Positions 8,347-16,880 of a DNA stretch of 64,000 nucleotides are shown here, piece after piece. Numbering within the stretch: position 1 is the stretch's first letter; every line of letters starts with the position of its first letter. Position numbers and translations under genes: made by a program. The stretch covers positions 6,510,001 to 6,574,000 of the forward strand of contig OW818698.1 of assembly GCA_942493375.1 (NCBI GenBank), written 5' to 3'. Below the pieces are notes generated by a model that worked only from the letters and a program-made list of their open reading frames with translations, was not told the DNA's origin and did not search any database. Source of the DNA: G942493375 sp942493375 (GTDB lineage Bacteria; Armatimonadota; UBA5829).

Positions 8347-8364
8347 GGTGTAAAGACTTACACC
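8347..8364. promoter_or_regulatory. candidate LexA operator upstream of lexA
   Basis: GGTGTAA-AGAC-TTACACC is a perfect 7-4-7 palindrome. It starts three bases downstream of the lexA -10 box, so it covers the expected transcription start, as an autoregulatory operator would. The sequence matches neither the E. coli (CTGT-N8-ACAG) nor the Bacillus (GAAC-N4-GTTC) box, which suggests a lineage-specific LexA site. Confidence 0.6.
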
Positions 8365-8367
8365 ATG

Positions 8368-8396
8368 ATGATACCCAAGCTTTGGGACAATGTCAA
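8368..8396 (-). promoter_or_regulatory. lexA promoter
   Basis: On the minus strand TTGACA (8396-8391), a 17-bp spacer and TATCAT (8373-8368). This is a near-consensus sigma70 promoter about 100 bp upstream of the lexA ATG. The leader contains a further 7-bp inverted repeat (8289-8295 with 8311-8317). Confidence 0.75.
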
Positions 8397-8507
8397 CCTG
8401 TTTTTAGAAAAAAAAGAAAATAATTTTGTATGGAGTAGGGGATGGGTACAACATGAACCTGAAATTGTGGGTTAATCAAGTTATGGTGTATATGAAGTCA
8501 TACAGGT

Positions 8508-8536
8508 GGAGGAGGCCGCTGAGGGCCTCCACTACG
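8508..8536. repeat. 28-bp-family palindromic repeat, at the end of the pyr operon
   Basis: Read on the minus strand this starts CGTAGTGGAGGCCCTCAG and ends in GCGGCCTCCTCC. It matches the family seen three times at 20925-21071 (a CGTAGGGG start and a GCGG core). Its AGGCC/GGCCT arms can fold, and it lies just past the carB stop, so it may also act as the operon terminator. Confidence 0.6.
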
Positions 8537-8547
8537 TTTATAGTTTC

Positions 8548-11500
8548 TTATTTTACGGGGTGATCGAAACTCAGGTATTCATCTATTGGCAGACAAGCCG
8601 GGTTCTCGCCTCTTTGTTTGGACCTTAGAGCAAGAATTAGCGCTTTTGCCGTGTCCAGAGAAGTCAGACATGGAATTGAGCGCTGGACTGTAGCTCTGCG
8701 GATCAAGGCTGCTTCTTTTTCGATTTTTCGGTCCTTTGAAGCAGTGTTAATCAGTAGGTTGATCTCATTACGCTGGATAAGGTCCATCAGGTTAATAGAA
8801 TCCTTATCCTCAATCTTTCCAACCATAGTTGTCTTAACGCCGTTTCGTTCAAGAAATCTTGATGTGCCCTCAGTTGCGAAGACTTCGTAACCGATATCCA
8901 CAAAGTCTCTTATGATATCTACTGCTTCCTGCTTGTCCTGGTCGGCTATTGTAGCAATCATCTTACCGCCAACGGGGCAGTCCATATGTGAAGCAACCAT
9001 TGCTTTGTAGAGAGCTCTGGAGAAGTCCTTGTCGATACCCATGATCTCTCCGGTGGACTTCATCTCGGGTCCTAGGGATATGTCGACCTCAGTAAGCTTC
9101 TGGAAGCTAAATACGGGGGCTTTGACCGCAAGCGACGTTTGCTGTTTGTAAAGACCACTGGAGTATCCCTGTTCTTTGAGGGTTTTACCCAGAACAACAT
9201 TAGTCGCTACCTGGATCATCGGTACCCCGGTTATTTTGGACAGATATGGAACTGTGCGACTGGCACGCGGGTTTACTTCGATGATCTGCACTTCTTCGCC
9301 ATCGATAACAAACTGGACGTTCATCAGTCCCCGGACTTCCAGGGCCATTGCCAGAGTTGTTGCGTGGGAGACAATCTGATTGATAATGTCCTGGCTGAGA
9401 GTCTGTGGAGGACATACAGCCATAGAGTCACCTGAATGGACTCCGGCTCTCTCGATATGTTCCATTATTCCTGGCATCAGACAGTCTACACCGTCAGCTA
9501 TGACATCGACTTCTACTTCCTTACCCAGGACATATCTGTCCACGAGTATCGGAGCGTCGGGGTCAGGACTTATCTCGACAGCGTGAGCCATATATGTTCT
9601 AAGTTCAGCTTCGGTAAACACAATCTCCATAGCCCTACCGCCGAGAACATAGCTGGGTCTTACCAGTACAGGATAGCCTATCTCGTTAGCAACAACTACT
9701 GCTGCATCAGCTCCGAATACTGCTCGTCCGGGAGGTTTAGGGATGTTGTTATCCCTTAGTATCTTTTCGAATTTCTCTCTGTCTTCAGCGAGGTCAATTG
9801 ATTTAAAATCGCTGCCGAAAATCGGAACTCCTAGAGCACTTAAAGGCTTTGCCAGGTTGATAGCTGTCTGTCCACCGAACTGCAGAATAACACCGTCCGG
9901 CTGTTCGTATTCAATGACATTCATCACATCGTCAACGGTCAGTGGTTCGAAATAGAGCCTGTCGGATGTGTCGAAGTCAGTACTGACAGTCTCAGGATTA
10001 TTGTTGATGATAATAGCTTCATAACCCGCATCTCGAAGAGCCCAGGCGGAGTGAACGCTGCAGTAGTCGAACTCAACTCCCTGACCGATTCTGATTGGAC
10101 CTGAGCCGATAACTATCGCTTTTGGCTTGCCGGTGGGCTGATTCGGACCAAGAGGACATCCGGTCTCATCTTCCCGCTCATAGCAGGAGTAGAAATATGG
10201 TGTCTGCGCTTCGAACTCGGCAGCGCAGGTGTCAACCATTTTAAATGTCGGAAGCATCCCGGTCTTCTTCTGGATCCATCTCAACTGTGGATAGTTCGCG
10301 CCGGTAAGTTTAGCAATCACAGTGTTCGGGAAACGCATACATCGGGCTCTTTGCACTAGTTCCAGAGCTTCTGGCCTGGAAGCTGATTGACCGGATGTAA
10401 GAGCTACAATCTCATTTCCCCGGGTAGTAAGTTCGCGTTCCATGTTGATGATGTTCTGGATTTTATTCACAAACCATTTGTCTATACTGGTCAGTTCACA
10501 GATTCTCTCGATGGTTATGTTTCTTCGCAATGCTTCAGCTACCAGGAACAATCTCTCGTCGGTAGCTTTTACAAGGCCTTTTTCAATATCTTCAACTGTG
10601 AGTTCATCGGCATTTTTGAGCTTTATGTGGTGCAGACCGATTTCCAGGCTTCTGACAGCTTTCATCAGAGCGCCTTCGAATGTTCGGTCTATGCTCATGA
10701 CTTCGCCGGTAGCTTTCATCTGAGTTCCCACAGTGCGATCAGCAAGGTAGAATTTATCGAATGGCCAGCGCGGGATCTTAGCTACTATGTAGTCGATTGT
10801 AGGCTCAAAAGCTGCCATAGTCTTGCCGGTGACGGCGTTGGGTATCTCATCCAAGTCCAGACCAATGGCTATCTTAGCTGCGACACGAGCGATAGGATAT
10901 CCGGTGGCTTTGGAAGCAAGTGCAGATGACCGGCTGACCCTTGGGTTGACTTCGATGACGAAATATTCAAAGCTGGCAGGATTCATTGCCAACTGGACGT
11001 TGCATCCACCTTCGATTTTGAGCGCTCTGATTATCTTCAGAGAAGCTGAACGGAGCATCTGGAACTCTTTGTCGGTGAGGGTCTGCATGGGAGCGACCAC
11101 GATCGAGTCTCCTGTATGGATACCCATCGGGTCGAAGTTTTCCATCGAACATATTGAGATACAGGTGTCATTGCTGTCCCGCATCACTTCATACTCGACC
11201 TCTTTCCAGCCAAGCAGGCATCTTTCGATCATGACCTGGCTCTTGAGAGAGAGTTTCAATCCGCGGGAACCGATCTCCATCAGTTCTTCAGGAGTGTATG
11301 CTACACCGCCGCCGGTTCCTCCGAGTGTATATGCAGGTCGAACGATCAAAGGCCAGGGCGGATTGTCATCGAGGATAGCGGCCAATTCATCTCTGGTTTG
11401 GACAATCCAGCTTTCCGGAACAGGTTCGCCAATATTGCGCATCAGAGTTCGGAAGAGCTCTCTGTCTTCTGCGTTCATAATCGATTGCAGAGGAGTTCCC

Positions 11501-11847
11501 AGCAATTCTACATTATACTTTTCCAGTACGCCTGCAGCAGCCAGTTCGACTGCCATATTAAGCCCCGTCTGACCGCCGAGGGTTGGCAGGAGTCCATCGG
11601 GTCTTTCACGTTCGATAATACGCGTTGCAAACTCCAGGTTTATTGGTTCAATATAGACTTTGTCTGCTACCTCAACATCAGTCATGATAGTTGCGGGATT
11701 GGAGTTCATGAGGACTACGCTGATTCCTTCTTCACGCAGGGATTTACACGCCTGTGTGCCCGCATAGTCGAACTCTGCTGCCTGCCCGATGATAATCGGA
11801 CCGGAGCCTATAACCATTACCTTTTTCAGATCGCTTCGTTTCGGCAT
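8548..11847 (-). CDS. carB: carbamoyl-phosphate synthase large subunit
   Basis: CarB (1099 aa) uses ammonia from CarA, bicarbonate and two ATP to make carbamoyl phosphate for pyrimidine and arginine synthesis. Two homologous ATP-grasp halves are visible, each opening with a GSGPI(I/R)IGQ motif (near residues 14 and 583). Paired ATP-binding signatures are present (VRPAYTLGGTGGG; VRPSYVLGGRAM). The C-terminal methylglyoxal-synthase-like allosteric domain begins near residue 965 and contains the GTSRFLERNGV segment. It is the last gene of the pyr operon, 101 bp after carA. The ATG has only a weak GCGAG upstream. Confidence 0.98.
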   Translation of the reverse strand: MPKRSDLKKVMVIGSGPIIIGQAAEFDYAGTQACKSLREEGISVVLMNSNPATIMTDVEVADKVYIEPINLEFATRIIERERPDGLLPTLGGQTGLNMAVELAAAGVLEKYNVELLGTPLQSIMNAEDRELFRTLMRNIGEPVPESWIVQTRDELAAILDDNPPWPLIVRPAYTLGGTGGGVAYTPEELMEIGSRGLKLSLKSQVMIERCLLGWKEVEYEVMRDSNDTCISICSMENFDPMGIHTGDSIVVAPMQTLTDKEFQMLRSASLKIIRALKIEGGCNVQLAMNPASFEYFVIEVNPRVSRSSALASKATGYPIARVAAKIAIGLDLDEIPNAVTGKTMAAFEPTIDYIVAKIPRWPFDKFYLADRTVGTQMKATGEVMSIDRTFEGALMKAVRSLEIGLHHIKLKNADELTVEDIEKGLVKATDERLFLVAEALRRNITIERICELTSIDKWFVNKIQNIINMERELTTRGNEIVALTSGQSASRPEALELVQRARCMRFPNTVIAKLTGANYPQLRWIQKKTGMLPTFKMVDTCAAEFEAQTPYFYSCYEREDETGCPLGPNQPTGKPKAIVIGSGPIRIGQGVEFDYCSVHSAWALRDAGYEAIIINNNPETVSTDFDTSDRLYFEPLTVDDVMNVIEYEQPDGVILQFGGQTAINLAKPLSALGVPIFGSDFKSIDLAEDREKFEKILRDNNIPKPPGRAVFGADAAVVVANEIGYPVLVRPSYVLGGRAMEIVFTEAELRTYMAHAVEISPDPDAPILVDRYVLGKEVEVDVIADGVDCLMPGIMEHIERAGVHSGDSMAVCPPQTLSQDIINQIVSHATTLAMALEVRGLMNVQFVIDGEEVQIIEVNPRASRTVPYLSKITGVPMIQVATNVVLGKTLKEQGYSSGLYKQQTSLAVKAPVFSFQKLTEVDISLGPEMKSTGEIMGIDKDFSRALYKAMVASHMDCPVGGKMIATIADQDKQEAVDIIRDFVDIGYEVFATEGTSRFLERNGVKTTMVGKIEDKDSINLMDLIQRNEINLLINTASKDRKIEKEAALIRRATVQRSIPCLTSLDTAKALILALRSKQRGENPACLPIDEYLSFDHPVK

Positions 11848-11890
11848 TGCACTCGCTTTCGTTATCGCATACTGGAAAACAATTGTCCAA

Positions 11891-11918
11891 TTCCCCCTTT
11901 GAAGGGGGTAGGGGGATG
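11891..11918. repeat. C5/G5 inverted repeat between carA and carB
   Basis: CCCCCTT (11893-11899) and AAGGGGG (11902-11908), followed by a second GGGGG run. This is a compact palindromic intergenic element inside the operon. It could impede transcription or stabilise the carA end of the message, but no T-tract is seen. Confidence 0.45.
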
Positions 11919-11948
11919 CATATTTCCCCGTTCTGAGTAGTTACATAT

Positions 11949-13052
11949 CTATTTATTAGCCATTACGCTGTCTACAAACTCTTTGAAGAGATAACCTTCA
12001 TCCAAAGGTCCAGCCGAGGCTTCGGGATGGTACTGTATTGAGAAGACCGGAAGGCTCTTGTGCCTAAGGCCTTCAACCGTTCCATCGTTCAAATTAACAC
12101 GGGTGACTTCGGCATCACTGCTGAGTTTGTCAGGATCTACTGCATACCCGTGGTTCTGTGCAGTGATACTTACTTTACCGGTTATCAAGTTCTTTACTGG
12201 ATGGTTAGCGCCTCTGTGGCCGAATTTCAACTTGATGATATCTGCCCCCATTGCCATACCCAGCATCTGATGTCCAAGACATATTCCAAGGACTGGCTTC
12301 TTCCCCAGCAGGCTGCGCATGGTTTCTACAGTCGAAACAAGTTTGGTCGGGTCGCCGGGGCCGGGAGAGAAGACCACTCCATCGGGTTTAGTCGCCAGCA
12401 CATCGTCGGCTGTTGCATTGCAGGGGAGTACCGTCACAGTGCAGCCTTCCTGAACAAGACAACGGGCAATGTTGCGTTTGACTCCAAGGTCAATCAATGA
12501 AATACGGCACTTGGGAACGGGACAATCTCCAAGCCTGCTGCAGTCGTCACCAGCCCACTCATAAACACTATTGGTAGATACTCGTTCTACAAAATTGATC
12601 TCCCCATAATTGGGAGTGTTACGGAGCTCATTCATTAGTTCATTGCTGGTCAATTCAGTGGATACGGCACCCATCATTACACCACTGAGCCTGAGGTGTC
12701 TTGTCAGAGCACGGGTATCTACTCCCTGCATAGCCACTACGCCGCTCTGAGTCAAGTAATCCCGAAGACTAAGGTTAGAGCGCCAGTTGCTGGGTTCATC
12801 ACACAGTTCTCTGACTATGAACCCTTCAACCTGGATCTTCCCTGATTCGATGTCTTCAGTATTGACCCCGTAATTTCCGATCAACGGGTATGTGAGGGTC
12901 AGCAACTGTCCGGCAAATGAAGGGTCAGTCAGCATTTCCTGATACCCGGTCATAGCCGTAGCGAACACCGCTTCCCCAATAGTGGTCCCGTATGCCCCTA
13001 TAGCCTCACCCTCGAACGTCGTCCCATCTTGTAGAAGGAGGATAGCTTTCAA
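11949..13052 (-). CDS. carA: carbamoyl-phosphate synthase small (glutaminase) subunit
   Basis: CarA hydrolyses glutamine and passes ammonia to CarB. The 367-aa protein has the N-terminal small-subunit domain and a class I glutamine amidotransferase domain. The nucleophile is in GICLGHQMLG and the catalytic His/Glu in IQYHPEASAGP. The start is a TTG (complement of 13050-13052) with GGAG 8-9 nt upstream, and no better in-frame ATG exists. A large inverted repeat (13101-13180) separates it from pyrE. Confidence 0.97.
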   Translation of the reverse strand: MKAILLLQDGTTFEGEAIGAYGTTIGEAVFATAMTGYQEMLTDPSFAGQLLTLTYPLIGNYGVNTEDIESGKIQVEGFIVRELCDEPSNWRSNLSLRDYLTQSGVVAMQGVDTRALTRHLRLSGVMMGAVSTELTSNELMNELRNTPNYGEINFVERVSTNSVYEWAGDDCSRLGDCPVPKCRISLIDLGVKRNIARCLVQEGCTVTVLPCNATADDVLATKPDGVVFSPGPGDPTKLVSTVETMRSLLGKKPVLGICLGHQMLGMAMGADIIKLKFGHRGANHPVKNLITGKVSITAQNHGYAVDPDKLSSDAEVTRVNLNDGTVEGLRHKSLPVFSIQYHPEASAGPLDEGYLFKEFVDSVMANK

Positions 13053-13100
13053 ATGATATCTCCGTTATATTTGTTTGTAATTCAATTACAGTTTTCAGTT

Positions 13101-13180
13101 CTGTCATCCTGAGGAACGAAGGATCTACTTTTCTAGTGGACTGCTCGAAAAAGCAGATCCTTCGTTCCTCAGGATGACAG
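13101..13180. repeat. 26-bp perfect inverted repeat inside the pyr operon
   Basis: The arms at 13101-13126 and 13155-13180 are perfect reverse complements (26 bp, core CTGTCATCCTGAGGAACG) around a 28-nt loop. It belongs to the GTCATnCTGAGGAACGAAG repeat family, which is also present at 55125-55244 and, degenerated, at 16118-16188. It would form a very stable hairpin in the pyrE-carA message. Confidence 0.75.
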
Positions 13181-13186
13181 ATTATG

Positions 13187-13783
13187 TCACGCGAATTGGT
13201 TCTCTTTAATAAACTCTCTGACTCGTGCAGCGGTTACTGCAGAGACTTTTTTAGATGCTACCAGAGTGTCAAGGACTTCGGAAAGAGTGCCAAGTGAGTG
13301 AAGCCTGAATCCGGCTTTTTCCAACAGCTGTTTTCCGCCCTGTTCTCTGTCCAGAATAATCAATACATCGTGAACTATCAGTCCACGGGCAGTCAATGGC
13401 GTTATTGATTCCACTTTGCTGCGTCCGTCGGTAATGATGTCATCGATCATCATTATCTGTTCGCCGGGTGTGTAATCTCCTTCGATCAGTTTGCCGGTGC
13501 CATACTCTTTGGCTTCGCGCCTGGCGTATATCAACGGAATATTTCCGGCCAGTGAAGTGGCGACTCCCAGAGGCAGACCAGCATAAGGAATCCCTGCGAT
13601 CCTGTCGCATCCGATTTCCTTAACTCTGGCAGCTAGTGCAGCGCCAATTTCAGCAAGTAGAGCAGGTTTTGAGATCAATCCACGGAAATCAACATATACC
13701 GGGGACAGAATCCCGCTTTTTAGCTTAAACTCACCGAACTTGATGCATCCGGCTTCAAATATCTTGTCATACAGCTCATTCAC
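13187..13783 (-). CDS. pyrE: orotate phosphoribosyltransferase
   Basis: PyrE joins orotate and PRPP to form OMP. The 198-aa protein carries the PRPP-binding motif MMIDDIITDGRSK and the N-terminal substrate region SGILSPVYVDFRG. The start is a GTG (complement of 13781-13783) with AAGGAAA 7 nt upstream. It lies 49 bp after pyrC in the pyr operon. pyrF, which would follow enzymatically, is not in the window. Confidence 0.96.
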   Translation of the reverse strand: MNELYDKIFEAGCIKFGEFKLKSGILSPVYVDFRGLISKPALLAEIGAALAARVKEIGCDRIAGIPYAGLPLGVATSLAGNIPLIYARREAKEYGTGKLIEGDYTPGEQIMMIDDIITDGRSKVESITPLTARGLIVHDVLIILDREQGGKQLLEKAGFRLHSLGTLSEVLDTLVASKKVSAVTAARVREFIKENQFA

Positions 13784-13832
13784 AGTAGTATTTCCTTCTG
13801 CCTAAACAACGGCATAGATTCGGATACGGTTT

Positions 13833-15134
13833 TTATATTCTTTTCAAGTTGTCTTCCCCGAAGACAATCTGTCCCCAGGATATTGTTGCTGTTACTTTAC
13901 CGGAGAAAGACTTGCCTGCAAAAGCACTATTCCGGCCTTTGCTGCGGAATGTTGTGGGATCGACGGTGATTGAAGTTTCAGGATCAAAGACCACAATGTC
14001 AGCTACAGCGTCTACAGATAAGTTGCCTGTGTCGACTCCCAGGATTCTAGCTGGTGTGACGCTCATTGCTTGCACAGCGCTGCTCATGGTCATTACGCCG
14101 GTCTTTACAAGCTCAGTTATCACTACCGGTAGAGTAGTCTCAAGCCCGACTGATCCAAAAGCTGCATATTGCAGTTCAACTTCCTTGTCCTGCTGTGCAT
14201 GTGGAGCGTGGTCTGAAGCTATGACCTCTATCGTCCCATCAGCCAGTCCCTGCTTAAGCGCTTCAATATCATCAGATGTGCGCAATGGAGGACATATTTT
14301 GGCATTAGAATTGTAACCCGTGAGGGCTTCATCAGTCAGTGAAATATACTGAGGGCAAGTCTCGGCTGTTACATTCAGACCTTTGTCTTTTGCCCAACGA
14401 ACAAGCTCAACTCCTCTACGGGTCGTTACATGTTGAATATGAACAGCGCATCCAGTCAGTTCGGAGAGTGATATGTTTCGGAATATCATCATCTCTTCAG
14501 CTTGCCTTGGCCACGGCTTTAGTCCAAAGACTGTGGAAGCAACTCCCTCGTTCATGATTGCATCTGCGGTCATTGACCTGTCTTCGCAGTGCGTCAGGAC
14601 CGGGACATCGAACATTTTCGAGTATTCCATTATCCTGCGCATAAGATCAGTGTTCTGGACCGGGAATGCATCATCGGATATTGCAACTGCTCCACCTGCA
14701 ACCATGTCCCCAATCTCAGCCATTTCCTTGCCTTCGTTGCCTTTTGTAGCAGCTCCGGATGTCAGGACATTTACAGGAGCAAGGTTTGCTGTATTCAGGA
14801 CGAACTCAACCAGCGCCCTGTTGTCTATCGCAGGGGAGGTGTTTGGCATACCTAAAATAGTAGTAAACCCACCCGCTGCAGCAGCTTCGGAGGCTGTTTG
14901 TATTGTTTCTTTGTGTTCGTAACCCGGTTCACGCATATGAACGTGCATGTCTACAAGTCCGGGAGCAACAACAAGACCGGAGACATCATAGACTGTTCCA
15001 TCATTCATATCCAGTTCAGAGCAGTCAACATCACCCACCTGGTCTATGCTTGTCCCCTGAACCAGAACATCACCAACACAGTCGATGCCATTTGCCGGGT
15101 CGATAATATGTCCGCCTTTAAGCAGAAGCCACAT
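13833..15134 (-). CDS. pyrC: dihydroorotase
   Basis: A 433-aa class I amidohydrolase that cyclises N-carbamoyl-aspartate to dihydroorotate. Metal ligands are visible in DMHVHMREPG, THCED, HIQHVTT and ASDHAPH. The class I length, about 80 residues longer than E. coli PyrC, is typical for organisms with this operon type. The ATG overlaps the end of pyrB by 17 bp and has GGAGGAGG upstream, which points to translational coupling. Confidence 0.97.
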   Translation of the reverse strand: MWLLLKGGHIIDPANGIDCVGDVLVQGTSIDQVGDVDCSELDMNDGTVYDVSGLVVAPGLVDMHVHMREPGYEHKETIQTASEAAAAGGFTTILGMPNTSPAIDNRALVEFVLNTANLAPVNVLTSGAATKGNEGKEMAEIGDMVAGGAVAISDDAFPVQNTDLMRRIMEYSKMFDVPVLTHCEDRSMTADAIMNEGVASTVFGLKPWPRQAEEMMIFRNISLSELTGCAVHIQHVTTRRGVELVRWAKDKGLNVTAETCPQYISLTDEALTGYNSNAKICPPLRTSDDIEALKQGLADGTIEVIASDHAPHAQQDKEVELQYAAFGSVGLETTLPVVITELVKTGVMTMSSAVQAMSVTPARILGVDTGNLSVDAVADIVVFDPETSITVDPTTFRSKGRNSAFAGKSFSGKVTATISWGQIVFGEDNLKRI

Positions 15135-16059
15135 TGGTGCTGCCTCCTCCGAGCATTAAGTATAGGATTGCCATTCTCACAGCAAGTCCATTGGTTACTT
15201 GATCAACAATTACTGCCTGATCAGAATCAGCCACGTCAGGGGAGATTTCCACCCCGCGGTTCATTGGACCGGGATGCATAATGGTTACATCAGGTTTGGC
15301 TAACTGCAGCCTGTCCGTGTTTATGCCAAAAAGCCTGGAATATTCCCGTTGTGTGGGGAAAAAGCCTCTATCCATTCTTTCCAGTTGAATTCTGAGAACG
15401 TTGACTACATCTACACCTTCGATTGCTTCATCCAGGTCACAGTATACTTTGCATGGCAGTTTTTCGATCTGTGCAGGGAGCAGGGTGGTGGGGCCGCAAA
15501 CTCTGACTTCGGCTCCCATTTTACTCAGTCCCCAAATATTGCTTCGGGCAACCCTGCTGTGCATTATATCGCCCACAATCAATACTTTTCGGCCTTCGAT
15601 GTCGCCTTTAGCATCAATTATACTCAGCATGTCCAGTAGACCTTGTGTAGGGTGCTCGTGAGTGCCATCTCCAGCGTTTACAATGTGGGCTTTTAACAGG
15701 TTAGCTGCGAAGTGGGGGGCACCGGTTGCGCCATGGCGTATGATAAACAGATCAACTCCCATTGCTTCCAGAGTAAGGAGGGTGTCTTTGAATGATTCAC
15801 CCTTGTTTATGCTGGAGCCAGCAACTGAGATGCTTGTGGTGTCGGCGGACATGATTTTAGCTGCCAGTTCGAAGCTGGTCTTGGTCCGGGTGCTGTTTTC
15901 ATAGAACAGAGTGCAGACCGATTTTCCCCGAAGTATAGGAACTTTCTTGATCGGTCTTGATAGGATCTCGCGGTTGGAAATAGCTGTATCAAGTATCAGC
16001 CGGATTTCCTCACAAGACATCTCCTGCAGACCCAGAATGTCTTTTCTCTGTAGTTGCAT
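15118..16059 (-). CDS. pyrB: aspartate carbamoyltransferase catalytic subunit
   Basis: PyrB condenses carbamoyl phosphate and aspartate, the committed step of pyrimidine synthesis. This 313-aa protein has the carbamoyl-phosphate motif FYENSTRTKTSF, the HPTQGLLD loop and MHPGPMNRG. No regulatory subunit (pyrI) is present, as expected where PyrR controls the operon. The ATG has AGGGGATG upstream. A composite repeat separates it from pyrR. Confidence 0.97.
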   Translation of the reverse strand: MQLQRKDILGLQEMSCEEIRLILDTAISNREILSRPIKKVPILRGKSVCTLFYENSTRTKTSFELAAKIMSADTTSISVAGSSINKGESFKDTLLTLEAMGVDLFIIRHGATGAPHFAANLLKAHIVNAGDGTHEHPTQGLLDMLSIIDAKGDIEGRKVLIVGDIMHSRVARSNIWGLSKMGAEVRVCGPTTLLPAQIEKLPCKVYCDLDEAIEGVDVVNVLRIQLERMDRGFFPTQREYSRLFGINTDRLQLAKPDVTIMHPGPMNRGVEISPDVADSDQAVIVDQVTNGLAVRMAILYLMLGGGSTNVASA

Positions 16060-16117
16060 ATTACATCCCCTGCCTGATTAGGCCGAACTTGATTTAATAT
16101 ATATGTAACACTGTAGT

Positions 16118-16188
16118 GTCATCATGAGGAACCGGGAGGCAGGCTAGAAGCCTGCACCACAATTTGGGTTCTAAGGGCTCAGGATGAC
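16118..16188. repeat. nested palindromic repeats between pyrR and pyrB
   Basis: Outer arms GTCATCATGAG (16118-16128) and CTCAGGATGAC (16178-16188) pair with one mismatch. Inside them lies a second palindrome, GCAGGCT-AGA-AGCCTGC (16139-16155), followed by ACCACA. The inner unit matches the elements at 36758 and 36825, which looks like one repeat type inserted into another. Confidence 0.6.
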
Positions 16189-16192
16189 AAGA

Positions 16193-16732
16193 TTATTGTT
16201 GTGATTTGCTTATGTATACTGCGTCTTCACCTCTGGTCTCAGTCCAGCAGACATCCACAGTCTCAGTGCGCGCAGTAGGCAGATTTTTGCCCACATAATC
16301 TGCACGTATCGGAAGCTCCTTATGACCCCGGTCCACTAGTACAGCAAGCTGAATAACAGCAGGACGGCCCATATCAACAATTGCATCGAGGGCGCTACGG
16401 GTAGTCCGACCAGTGTATAAGACTTCATCGACCAGGATCACTGATTTCCCGCTGACATCGAAAGGTATCAAACTTGCAGATACGGTCCTCGCAGGTTTTG
16501 TGTCGTAATCATCACGATACATGGCAACGTTCAGGCTGCCTATAGGGATTGTAGTTCCTTCTATACGGTCGATTTGTTCCGCCAGCCGTTTAGCCAATGG
16601 GACACCCCGGTTTTGTATTCCGATAATAACAACATCCTGGGCGCCTTTGTTTCGTTCGATGATCTCATGGGCAATCCGGGTTATAGACCTGCGGATTTCG
16701 TTTTCATCCATAACTTTCATTGCATCAGACAT
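16193..16732 (-). CDS. pyrR: PyrR bifunctional regulator / uracil phosphoribosyltransferase
   Basis: A 179-aa type I phosphoribosyltransferase-fold protein. It has the PRPP loop VILVDEVLYTGRTTRSA and the family hallmark GIQNRGVPLAKRLA. PyrR binds the pyr leader RNA when UMP is high and promotes transcription termination. Some members also convert uracil to UMP. I use the ATG at 16732. A GTG at 16750 lies in the terminator loop. The only Shine-Dalgarno candidate (GGAAGG) is in the 3' arm of the attenuator hairpin. The leader carries a perfect PyrR-binding consensus. Confidence 0.96.
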   Translation of the reverse strand: MSDAMKVMDENEIRRSITRIAHEIIERNKGAQDVVIIGIQNRGVPLAKRLAEQIDRIEGTTIPIGSLNVAMYRDDYDTKPARTVSASLIPFDVSGKSVILVDEVLYTGRTTRSALDAIVDMGRPAVIQLAVLVDRGHKELPIRADYVGKNLPTARTETVDVCWTETRGEDAVYISKSQQ

Positions 16733-16734
16733 AA

Positions 16735-16767
16735 CAAAAAAGCCTTCCACCCGGAGGATGGAAGGCT
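16735..16767 (-). terminator. pyr operon attenuator (rho-independent terminator)
   Basis: On the minus strand AGCCTTCCA (16767-16759), a 9-nt loop, TGGAAGGCT (16749-16741) and then six T. This is a textbook intrinsic terminator only three bases before the pyrR ATG. The 3' arm also contains the presumed pyrR ribosome site, so folding would block both elongation and initiation. Confidence 0.9.
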
Positions 16768-16796
16768 TACGTACAACAATTCCTACGTATCACCTT

Positions 16797-16816
16797 ACCA
16801 GCCTCGCGGGACTGGT
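16797..16816 (-). promoter_or_regulatory. PyrR-binding loop (anti-antiterminator)
   Basis: The minus-strand RNA reads ACCAGUCCCGCGAGGCUGGU. Its 14-nt core AGUCCCGCGAGGCU fits the established PyrR consensus ARUCCNGNGAGGYU at every position and is closed by an ACC/GGU stem. The 3' part (AGGCU) can pair with AGCCU in the terminator 5' arm, giving the alternative antiterminator. Confidence 0.93.
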
Positions 16817-16847
16817 GTTAAAGGTCGAATTGTAAACAACTGTATGC

Positions 16848-16876
16848 ATTATACCCCTTGAATTGAAGAGTGTCAA
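16848..16876 (-). promoter_or_regulatory. pyr operon promoter
   Basis: Minus-strand TTGACA (16876-16871), a 17-bp spacer and TATAAT (16853-16848). This is a full consensus sigma70 promoter. The leader to pyrR is about 110 nt. Its -35 box is only 4 bp from the -35 box of the divergent hppA promoter. Confidence 0.88.
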
Positions 16877-16880
16877 CAGC

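Noticed and set aside
8293..8475. 60-codon open frame on the + strand over the lexA promoter
   Set aside because: It runs across the lexA promoter, operator palindrome and leader hairpin, has no ribosome site, and its sequence does not resemble a protein.
8618..11940. Several long open frames on the + strand opposite carB
   Set aside because: They are antisense shadows of a clearly conserved gene, without ribosome sites or recognisable domains.
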